Source of the DNA: Gnetum montanum | Taxonomy: Eukaryota > Streptophyta > Gnetopsida > Gnetales > Gnetaceae | DNA length: 64,000 nucleotides | Direction of reading: 5' to 3' | Assembly (NCBI GenBank): GCA_015680685.1 | Contig: MNCI01030902.1 | Location: forward strand, 588,502-652,501 | Shown: positions 45,400 to 54,308 of the stretch, piece by piece | Layout: every line of letters begins with the position of its first letter | How positions within the stretch are numbered: position 1 is the stretch's first letter | Made by a program: the position numbers and the translations under genes | The notes under the pieces: generated by a model | The model's database searches: none | Told to the model about the DNA's origin: nothing | What the model saw: only the letters and a program-made list of their open reading frames with translations

Positions 45400-45469
45400 A
45401 ATTAACATTCTGCAAGCTATCTCCAACAATTTGTATGAAAGTAGTAGGATAGCTCATTGGAAAGTTATC

Positions 45470-46077
45470 ACAGCTGAGTTTGATTTGCATTATGTTGGCT
45501 AGTCATCCACCAAAGGCCAGGCCATAGCTGACCAATTAGCAACATTATTAGTTAATGATCAAGCTACAATAGAGCCAGAATTCCCAGATGAATATGTACA
45601 TAGTTTAAGCCCTATATCGACAGGCCTTGAAGCGACATTATATTTTGACGAAGCTTCAACCACTAGAGGTGGTAGTGCCATCACCGTTGTTACGCTTTCT
45701 CCTAAGGATGTGCATCCATCTGCTTACCGCCTGACCTTCCCTTGTACGAACAACGTGGTAGATTATGAGGTGCTCCTCAGAGGATTGTTGATAGCCAGAG
45801 AAATCAACATTCAACACTTGGCAATCCGAGGTGATTCGATGTTGGTAATCAATCAAATCACAAGAGTCTACACCTACAAGGTTGTGCACCTATATCCCTA
45901 CTGCGATATGGCTAAAGATCTCCTATAAAAATTTGTGACAACCGATGCTCAACACGTGCCGTGCAACGAAAACGCTATCACCGATGCACTAGCAACACTA
46001 GCACTAAACGTGCCACCACATTTGTTTGCCACTTGGCTCACTTTAATGATAGAGTTTACAGAGCCTATTATTTAAGC
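45470..46077 (+). pseudogene. Second (additional) RNase H of element C (broken)
   Basis: The frame reads LYFDEASTTRGGSAITVV, then FPCTNNVVDYEVLLRGLLIA and IRGDSMLVINQI, then NAITDALATLAL. This is the plant-type additional RNase H that marks Tat/Ogre elements, with the D, E, D, D positions still recognisable. A TAA at 45926-45928 and another near 46072 break it. It lies between the first RNase H and integrase, as expected. Confidence 0.85.
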
Positions 46078-46084
46078 AACACAA

Positions 46085-47280
46085 ATGTCTTCATTAAATG
46101 TGGAAGGAATGTCAGAATGGTATGACAGCATTAAAACTTACCTTCTGCAAGATGCAGTGCACAAACGTGCCAGGCAATACGTCATCCTTAGAGATAGTAC
46201 TCTCTGTAGATGCTCCTTTGATGGGGTATTACTTACCTACATTAACAGTGATCAAGCACAGCGAATAGTTAATGAAGTCCACGAAGGGCTGTGCAGAGGA
46301 CATGTAGCCCGCGAACAATGACTGCTAAAATCAGACGCTTAGGGTACTATTGGCTGTACATGGAAAAATACTGCCTTTCCAAGGTTAATATGTGTGACAC
46401 GTGCTAGCATTATACATATCTAATTACTTGGCCATTCCAACAATGAGGAATGGACATCATATACCCCATCTCACCTAAATCTTCTGTAGGTCATAGCTTC
46501 ATTATCACTACCAATGAGTATTTTACAAAGTGGGTTGAGGCTATCCCCCTATGAAAGATTACATCTCGCCAAGTTTACCATTTCATCTTAGACAATATTG
46601 TAACTAGATTTGGACTCCCTACAACTATTGTGACTGAAAATGGACCACAATTTAGTAGTGCAGAAACCAAATCTTTTTGCAATAATCTTAATATTAGGCA
46701 ATCTTTTTCTTCACCATATTACCCGCAAGCAAATGGTCAAGCATAGGCAATGAACAAGGTGATCATCAATTTACTCAAGAAAATGCTCAATAGTAATAAG
46801 AAGTGGTGGCATGAAAAAATCCTCTATGTGCTATGGGCATATCGTACAACATGCAGAACAGCCACAGACAGGATACCCTACAGCCTGGTCTACGGATCTG
46901 AAGTAGTGTTGCCCTTGGAATTACAAGTTCCCTCATTGCAGATGGTCCTATCTACGGTTATAAATGAGGCTCAACACAATGAGTCCAGAATCATGGATTT
47001 AGACTCAGTGGAGGAAAAACGCATCTAGACGCTCGACACCATCGAGAGATATCAGGACAAATAGAGACAAAAGCATTGGCACAACCTGCATTGATGACTG
47101 ATCGAGAAAGGAGATTTAGTTCTCAAGGCCATTCGTGAACCAGTAGGCACTCTATAAACTGGGAAAGCCCTTTTCTAGTCATCGGTGCATACGGCAACGG
47201 AGCATTCAAGTTAGCAGGCACCGATGACAACGAACTACCAAATCCAGTGAATCATCTATACCTAAAGCGGTATTACATCT
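46085..47280 (+). pseudogene. Integrase of element C (broken)
   Basis: The N-terminal part (46085-46321) leads to the zinc-binding region, which is frameshifted near 46318. The core follows with GMDIIYPISP, EYFTKWVEAIPL, VTENGPQFSS and SSPYYPQANGQA; the second catalytic Asp is Glu (T-E-N-G), and the codon for the catalytic Glu is TAG at 46745-46747. The C-terminal part at 46750-47028 has KKWWHEKILYVLWAYRTTCR and YSLVYGSEVVLPLE. The enzyme is certainly dead. Confidence 0.88.
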
Positions 47281-47309
47281 GAACATCAACTCAGCTAAAA
47301 ATTAGGTAA

Positions 47310-47640
47310 CAAATGTCTGGTACGACTTAAAACTGGCAAAGTTGTACATGTCTGCTACGACGTAAAACTAGCAGATCTTGCACGCGCTCGCCAAGACGCT
47401 AAACTAGCAAAGGTAAGCACACGTCTGCTGAGACACTAAACCAGCAAAGACTTGTCCCTGGGTCACAACATAAAACTGACACCCACAACACTGTCTTCTA
47501 GGACCATAAACTAGCCCTTCCACCATCCGCTATAATGTAAAAATAGCATATTCCAGTCTACCCAGACGTTAAACCGGGACCACGGTCTGCTGAGACTTAA
47601 AACCAGCAACAACGGTCATCTAGGATCTGTTAACAAGTAA
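47310..47640 (+). repeat. Post-integrase AAACTAG-type repeats of C
   Basis: About nine loosely spaced units such as CTGCTACGACGTAAAACTAG, 35-45 bp apart. B has matching units at 14737-14960, which sets one side of B's deletion. Confidence 0.75.
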
Positions 47641-48800
47641 TCCATGAAGCAAGCGAGCATGATCATTCTTGCACTGCATTCCTATCGGATGGAGCAGGTA
47701 AGGCGTTGGGACAGACACAACGCCGTTACCCCGTCAGCATTCTACTGATTCCTTGGACATGTCGAAAGGCATACTATTGACCCCTTGGAGATGTTGCTAC
47801 AATATCCACTTCATAGTTGCATCTCCTAGGATCAATTTTGCCACTTGGGGCCCCGAAAAAATGTTGGCCACCCATATTCTCAGCGGCCTCCATCCATCGC
47901 CGTCACTAGATTCTGGCTTGGCAGATTCGTTTGACATGTTCTTTGCATAGTCCGTCAAGCAAGATGAATCTAGCTCTCAACAGCAATTACCAGAACTGTG
48001 GCATCAACATTGGCACTCTTGCTGCTTGCTGCAGTCCCAATTTCACGGACCTACACTCTCCCTATCATTTTGGACAGCACTTGTTTCAACAGCCTCCCTC
48101 CTTAGTGATCAGGACATTTGTTTCTAGCTTGCTGTTCTATGTTATGTTTTGTAGCCTACTTGTTACGATAGCGTTGATCGAGAATACTTTCATTAGAAGG
48201 TGAGGCGTCATGGCATCCGGAGGTGGCTGCTCAGACTCGTCTTGTCACTTAGAAGTGCAAACCCTACCTCTCCCGAGTACCTTACCTTGTTTTTCCCCTT
48301 TCCTTACCCTGCCTTCTTCCCCACTTGTACAGAACATGAGCATTAAGTCAATCCATTTGCATTATCATGCCCACAAACTGGCATAACATAGCTCGCTTGG
48401 TGGCATGTAATCTGTGTTTTTTAAAAAAGAAAAAGAGGGGGAGGGGTTTGGCAAAATGGATTTAAAACAACTCATCCAGGCCATGCAGGCATAACACAAC
48501 TTGCCCTTGCAAGCCCTCCATATGTAGTATAATGGTGTAACCTTTCGTAAACACATTAGCAAAAGGACGTAATGACTTGTTCGGAGAGGCTTTATGTTCA
48601 TGTATTTGAGTCTTCCCGGAACCTACCATCTCTAACTCTTGTAAGATCCATTCCATAACCTATGGCCCTTCATCCTCACACTTCTAAGTTTGACAAAGCA
48701 ACATTTGAGCAGTCTTCAACAAACGTTGTTAACGCTTTTTCCTTTCCGATGTTTCATATTCTTTATCGACGTCTTTCGGGCAAGTCCTTTAAACATCAAC
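47641..48800 (+). other. 3' noncoding region of element C
   Basis: I see no domain in any frame. The last 100 bases match 15980-16070 of B (AACG...CCTTT...CTTT...TCAACAAAGAGG), confirming a shared 3' end. Confidence 0.55.
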
Positions 48801-48813
48801 AAAGAGGAGCCAT
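48801..48813 (+). promoter_or_regulatory. Polypurine tract of element C
   Basis: AAAGAGGAGCCAT directly precedes the 3' LTR; it differs at two bases from the tract in B. Confidence 0.7.
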
Positions 48814-50115
48814 TGAAACACCATGAAAATTTTGAGGCCTCTACGGTTCAGCTAAAGGCTGATGATTCAAACAAAGGGTCGTAATAGGATGCGGCGCATC
48901 AAGTTCCTTTTCGGTCGAAGATCTGTCCCGCCATGTTGCGTGGCATAGCATAAGCAAATTCCAGAAGACGGAGCAAAGCGATGGATGCATGGCGGCAAAA
49001 CTTCCAACTTTGCAAGTTATCTATTTCAAAAAACCTTAACTTTTGGCAAATTATGCTATATTACGCTACATACCGTAACATCGCATTATGTAGCGTAATG
49101 TCAGAAAATAGTACACTGCAAACATTAGGGATGACAGATGTTCAAGGCTTCAACAGACACTTCATTTTCTTTGTAGACATGCTATTTTATGATAGACTAC
49201 ACTGTGAAGCATAATCTAGTGCAGTGCAACATAAGCATAGACAATGATGGCTTGATACAAGTAGTAGCAATCTGTACGATGCGATACGCTCTCTAGCGTG
49301 TCGTTGCGTAATCCCTGTTGCCAAATTTACAATGTGTTACACTTTGGTGCATAAGGCAATGTAATGTTGTAAGCTTTAGCAACCATGACATCAAGTCAAC
49401 GGCATCTTGTAGGTTCAAGACACACGTCATCTAAATCACATTTTTCTCTTGACCCTAACCTCATAAATGCTTTAGCTGATGAAGATCAAAAGGGGCGTGG
49501 TTGGCAAAATTTTTCTTTCAAGGTTGGCAAAAGAGCAAAAGAGAATCAGCGATCATCAAAATGTCAAAGGTGATTGACAAGAATTCTTGATTAGAAATAA
49601 TTAGCTACCAGATATTCTCCCATGGGTCTAACTTCCTTGTGCCTGGATTGGCTAGATCAAGGTAGATTGATCCTCGCTTGTTTCATCTTTATATAACTTT
49701 CTTGTTACTGGCATATGCTTCGTCCAAACAGAAGCCCACTTGAAATCATTTTATCAAACACATTGTTTTCTCATAAATTAAAATCCAGATCGTAAGATCA
49801 TATTCTCCATCAAATCTGATCGCTTGCATCCTAGTTAGATAGATTTGGCAATCTCATCTAAATCGTTTGCATTGTCTTCAATTGCTTTCGGGATTAACGA
49901 TATTGCATTGCTTTATAAAGAATCTTTGTTTCACCTTCAAATTATTACCAAACCTTTTACTAATTAAATAAGTCCCTGTCTGATCGAAAAGACCGTTTAG
50001 GGCACCTTGGATTCGTTTTTCTCTCCAGCACGGTCCTCGAACGGATCCGGGGTTAGAACTGTGTACACGGATTTTCGTTCGGTATTTCCAGCGACCAACG
50101 TTTTCCGTTGTTACA
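48814..50115 (+). repeat. 3' LTR of element C
   Basis: 1302 bp, TGAAACACC to GTTGTTACA, followed by CTAGG. The TATA-like box is changed to CATAAAT. Confidence 0.93.
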
Positions 50116-50120
50116 CTAGG
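50116..50120. other. Target site duplication of element C, right copy (CTAGG)
   Basis: Identical to 33138-33142 and directly after the 3' LTR of C. Confidence 0.9.
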
Positions 50121-50960
50121 TAGATTCCTTGGAATATTCATAATAGAATTTAACTTATTGGATGTGACAAGAATGAGCTTATGTGGACAAGATGGATGGT
50201 AGATATGTAAGGCCCCAGATAGTTCAGTGGCTTGAACAATGTATGGTCCCTCCCAAAGTATTTGAAATTTAGCTTTTTGTGGTAGATGATTAAGATTATA
50301 GTGAAGGACCTTCTCACTTGATTATATTGTTACATGCCTTATCCATGTATTGTGCCTAAGTTTGAAGTAATGTTTATGGACTTCATTACTCATGAGTGCT
50401 ACAAGCTTGTTCTCATTTAAAAGATTAAAATTCATGAGACATTCTCATTGGACTAAGCTCAATTAAAGGTCGAGTTCACTAGTAGTAGCTACAGTGTGGA
50501 GCTTTGCCTAGATCAAGAGTGTTGGAAACTTTTCATAAACTAAATCATATGGTGAGTACCCTATAGGTAGTTTTTAGGATGTTCTGTAGGCCCATAGAGC
50601 ATCATTCAGTTTAGTGCTCTAGTTCTTTCTAAATCTACTAACCATCCTAGTCAGTATCCTAGTAATCTTGTAGTTAGTCACTTTGGCTTGATCATTTTCT
50701 TGGGGATGATATGGTGTTGTTAGCTTATGGTTCATCCTAAGTTGTTGCATGAGCTTATTAAATGTAGCATTGGTGAAGTGAGTTCTATTATTTTATATAA
50801 GTATTCTTGGTACTTCAAATCTATTCACCACGTGTTGTTGAAAAACTTTGGTACCTATCTTTGTTGTATAGTCTTTTACTACTGTTACCTCTGCCCACTT
50901 TGTATAGTAATCCATATTCAAAATTATGTAGCTTTTTCAATTTGACATTGGTGTCATGGG
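50121..50960 (-). pseudogene. Integrase C-terminal half of element E, cut by D
   Basis: The minus strand reads TTPYHPQENDQA, then DALWAYRTS, KLPIGYSPYDLVYEKFP and KVLHYNLNHLPQKAKFQILW, matching A at 2900-3400. At the right the frame ends in the PMTPMS block exactly where the D LTR begins. It is the downstream half of an Athila-like integrase. Confidence 0.8.
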
Positions 50961-51510
50961 TGAAACACCCCAAAATTCAAAGACATCCTTACTTCACTAG
51001 GCCTTTCCAATTCACACAGTGTTACAATAGTTCTTCAGGAGATGGATGCTCTGATTTTTAGACTATCTGCTTCAGCAAATTTTCTAAGTTAAGAAGCCTT
51101 CCTACACTACGCTACGCCATGTAGCATAGCAAACTTCAAAATACATTTGCAGAAGCAGTGCTACACTATGTTGTGCCACACAATGTAGCACAGTGTAGCA
51201 AAAGCTGGACGACCAGTCCCCTCGCCTAACTTCAAGTCCTTCGGCAATGTCTTCTTCCATTAGAAAGAAGTGAACTTGGCCAAATTAGGTCATCTTTGCT
51301 GCTACGCTAAGCTACATGGACCAATGAGGAATAGAAATTCTATGGAAGTTGACAGAATGCATCTCAAAGGGCAGGATCAGCAAGTTCACAAACTTCACAG
51401 TGCAAAAGACAAAGTTTGTAGATTGGCAACATTTTTGAAACTAAGGACAGCTACTATGCTATGACATGCTCCGTAGCATAGCATAGCGTAGTAAATCTGT
51501 GACTAGCAGT

Positions 51511-52850
51511 TGAAACACCACAAAATTTTGAGCTTAGTACTTGTCCAACAAGAAACAGGTCCCTGGGACCCACAGACAACCACAACTACATCAGGTGTCG
51601 CACATGGCAACTTCGGAGACCAAAATACTTAATTTTCACTAAGTATGCGGTCTCAGCATATAAGCCCAGCATATATGCCTAAGTATGTAGTCTCAGCGTA
51701 TACGCCCAAGTATGCAACCTTAGCGTATATGCCCAAGTGTATATTCTCAGCGTATACGCCCAGCATATACGCTCAAGTTCATAGCGTCTACGCCCAGCGT
51801 AGACGTCCAGCGTACACGCCTCACATGTATGCTCAGCAAGTACAACAGATGTATACATCTGGCATGCAATCCCCAAAGACGGCATAGAAACAGCACTGTA
51901 AAGCAATATTTGACACAAGGCAACGACCATCAACATATACGCCCCAGCATATACGCCTAGGACCATCAGCGTATACGTCCCAGTGTATACGCCTAGCAAC
52001 CATTAGCATATACGCCCAACACATCAGCGTATACGCCCGGCGTATATGCCTAGCGTCCACAACATCTATGCCCAAATTCGTATACTCCCAGCACATCCAG
52101 CGTATATGCCCAACATATACGCCCACAGTCTACATTCGCCAGACACAGTGTATACGCCCACCCAATGTAACATATTGTACACTTGTAAATTTTACGCTTT
52201 TGCACCCGGTCAACGTGCCACGTGTCACCCAACCTGAATCTATCGTCAAAACTTGTATAAAAACCCCAATTTTTCACTAGATCCAGGTCGGTTGGAAAAA
52301 TTCTAGAGCAACACCAGAGAGCAGAGATGCTGAGCACTAGAGCAGAAACCTTTTATGCTGGACAAACTTGTATGCTGAGCCTACAGCCTCTATGCTATGC
52401 CTGCAGCGTGAACCAACCCACAGTCACCCTTGCATCCACCGGGGCTTTTCGTCCATCTTGTGTTCCAGTCACAACTGCGTTAGACCGGTGCATTGTACTC
52501 TCATTCTCTAATATCATTGTTACATTTTCTTCCCAAAATCATTTACAATTTGCATTAATTGTTGTACATATTCTATTTACGTATGTTCACATTTATGCTC
52601 TGTTCGCATCAATTACGCTATTTACGCTCTGATTTATGCCCGTTACGTCGTTTACATATAACCTAGTGTATAACACTTCGGTGTACGTTCGGGGAAATCC
52701 TTGTCTGATCCGCGTGCGGACCACCCAAGGTACTCTGCCTTCGTTTGTTCTAGCTTGCCCTCAAGCGAAGGTAGGGTCTTCTGTACGTGTCCGGTGATCC
52801 CACGGTCTCTGTTTCCTTCCAGCCGGAGACCGACAATTTCATACGGTACA
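51511..52850 (+). repeat. Solo LTR S, related to element B LTRs
   Basis: It starts TGAAACACCACAAAATTTTG and ends ATACGGTACA. The last 200 bases (from GGGGAAATCCTTG through AGCCGGAGACCGAC) match the U5 of B. Flanks are GCAGT (51506-51510) and ACAGT (52851-52855), a target duplication with one change. There is no internal region, so the element was reduced by LTR-LTR recombination. It carries a TATA-like TATAAAA at 52256-52262. Confidence 0.85.
51640..52150. repeat. GCGTATACGC palindrome cluster in solo LTR S
   Basis: About twenty imperfect copies of a 13-16 bp motif with AGCGTATACGCCC as the core are spread over 500 bases of U3. The core is self-complementary, so both strands carry it, and open frames on both strands here are by-products. 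Confidence 0.85.
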
Positions 52851-53211
52851 ACAGTCACAACATTGCGAAGGTTCCCAACACATGTAATGGGATACAATGT
52901 AGATCTTTTGCTTCAAACTGATGGTTCCACTATGCTACGCTGCGTAGCGTAGCACAGCGTGACAAGATGCCACACTACACCAAACATGCTACGCTACAAA
53001 GCATGGCAAGGCGTGGCAAGTGGTTACGCGACATTAATGCACCTCACCTAATTGCACTGTTGCTCTGATAGTGTAATTACGACATGGAAGGTTTGTAATT
53101 ATGGCATGGCAGGCTCACCCAGTGGTCATGCAAGGACATGCAGCATAGACAGGTCATCACAAGCCCAGGGCATGTGGTGTCCAAATCACATCTTTTGTGT
53201 ACCCTTGGCCC

Positions 53212-53219
53212 TATAAATA
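53212..53219 (+). promoter_or_regulatory. TATA box of element D 5' LTR
   Basis: TATAAATA in a GGCCC-TATAAATA-CCCC context, as in B. Confidence 0.65.
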
Positions 53220-53858
53220 CCCCAATGACCGTCAAGGTCTAGGGTTTGGTTCTGGTTTTTTGAGCAATCTAGTTGGCTAACAATTTTTTTGGCTAACAAG
53301 CAAAAGTTAGCCTTGTAATCTTGAGCATTGTAAGCTTTCTATTTAACATTATAAGCAGTTAGCACTTTCAGTTAGAATTTCGTTCTACTCTTTTTTACCA
53401 CCTTTGTAGAACCTCACATTGTTCACGACTGAGTCCGCTTTCAAGCACACAGCCATCTCGCTCTACATGTCTTAGTTACTCTTGGGATCTCTAGACTTCC
53501 TAGTGCTATGCAACCGATTGTATCCATCTTGATAGAGTGAGGTTATAGCTTCAAAGTGGTGCATTTTTCTAACTACATTTTACATTATCTATTTTTTACT
53601 ATTGCATTTTATATTATTTTCTGTCTATTTTTCATTTAAGCATTACTTTGCGCTATCAATCTCGTTTTCAAATTACATGTTGCAAAAGGTTATATAGACA
53701 CCAACTAAGTCCCTGTCTGATTGACTAGATTGTTCAAGGTGCCCCATTTCCATCCCATCTAGCATAGCCCTCCCATAGAGATGGGGTGGAGACTGTCCAT
53801 GGCCGATGACCCATCGACATTTTCTAGCTACCAAAATTTTCAATTGCTACAGTTTTTC

Positions 53859-53877
53859 TGGCACTAGAAGGAGGGCC
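53859..53877 (+). promoter_or_regulatory. Primer-binding-site candidate of element D
   Basis: TGGCACTAGAAGGAGGGCC, identical to the site in B (10111-10129). Confidence 0.7.
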
Positions 53878-53885
53878 CTTTTGGT

Positions 53886-54201
53886 GCCTTTTCCATGTGT
53901 CATGGTAGTCTTGTAAGCCTTTTACACCTTGATACGCATTAGAGTAAACGTGACACCCATCTGTGGTTGTTTACGCATCATTCGGTGCAAATCAATCGCC
54001 TCGACGGTTCCCCAGGAACCCTACAAGACATAAAGCCTTTGGTTGCTAGCTGACTTGCCTTTTTCATGATAGTCTTGCATGTGTTCTATACCCTATCACA
54101 CACTAACATAAATGTGACACCCTTTTGCGGTTGTTTATGCATCATGTGGTATAGATCAGTCACCTCGAAGATTCCTCGGGAGCCCTACAAGACATAAAGC
54201 A
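53886..54201 (+). repeat. Tandem duplication in the leader of element D
   Basis: Two diverged copies of a segment of about 150 bp (53886-54037 and 54057-54201) share the order TTTTCATG...TAGTCTTG...GTGACACCC...GGTTGTTTA...CCTACAAGACATAAAGC. C has this segment once (about 34480-34625), so the duplication is specific to D or its subfamily. Confidence 0.8.
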
Positions 54202-54308
54202 TTCTTTTGGTTTCTTGCCAAATTTTTTGCTCTTCTTGTTCACAAAACTATTTAGCTTTCCAATTTCTTTGCTTTTTTCTATTTACAAAATTTCCTAGCT
54301 TAATAGAA

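Larger units (their letters stand above)
33143..50115 (+). mobile_element. Element C: Tat/Ogre-like LTR retrotransposon with antisense gene cassette
   Basis: A full-length 17-kb element: LTRs of 1303 and 1302 bp starting TGAAACAC and ending TTACA, perfect CTAGG duplication, PBS candidate, gag, protease, a minus-strand multi-exon gene, RT with RNase H, a second RNase H, integrase, 3' noncoding region and polypurine tract. Two RNase H domains are a hallmark of the Tat lineage. It is inactive because of multiple stops, including one at the catalytic Glu of integrase. D shares the same order up to the window edge. Confidence 0.93.
30146..50960 (-). mobile_element. Element E: Athila-like element split by C and D
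   Basis: E is present as 30146-33142 and 50121-50960, with element C between. Removing C and one CTAGG copy joins the two parts in the order seen in A (2045-2760 followed by 2760-3660). At the right, D is inserted in E's integrase at the codons for the PMTPMS block, so the upstream part of E (RT, protease, gag, 5' LTR) should lie beyond D, outside the window. Confidence 0.75.
50961..53851 (+). repeat. 5' LTR of element D, interrupted by solo LTR S
   Basis: TGAAACACCCC at 50961 to GCTACA at 53851, with the PBS 7 nt further on. Without S (51511-52855) it is about 1546 bp. The U5 part (53700-53851) is similar to that of C. Palindromic segments of the type GCTACGCTGCGTAGCG lie around 52930-52960 and 51100-51130. 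Confidence 0.85.

Noticed and set aside
47753-48203. Two open frames of 65 and 90 codons after the integrase of C
   Set aside because: No similarity to the corresponding part of B and no domain; they look like chance frames in the 3' noncoding region.
51645-52337. Overlapping open frames of 60-106 codons on both strands, rich in Tyr, Ala, Pro and Met
   Set aside because: They are translations of the GCGTATACGC palindrome cluster in a solo LTR.
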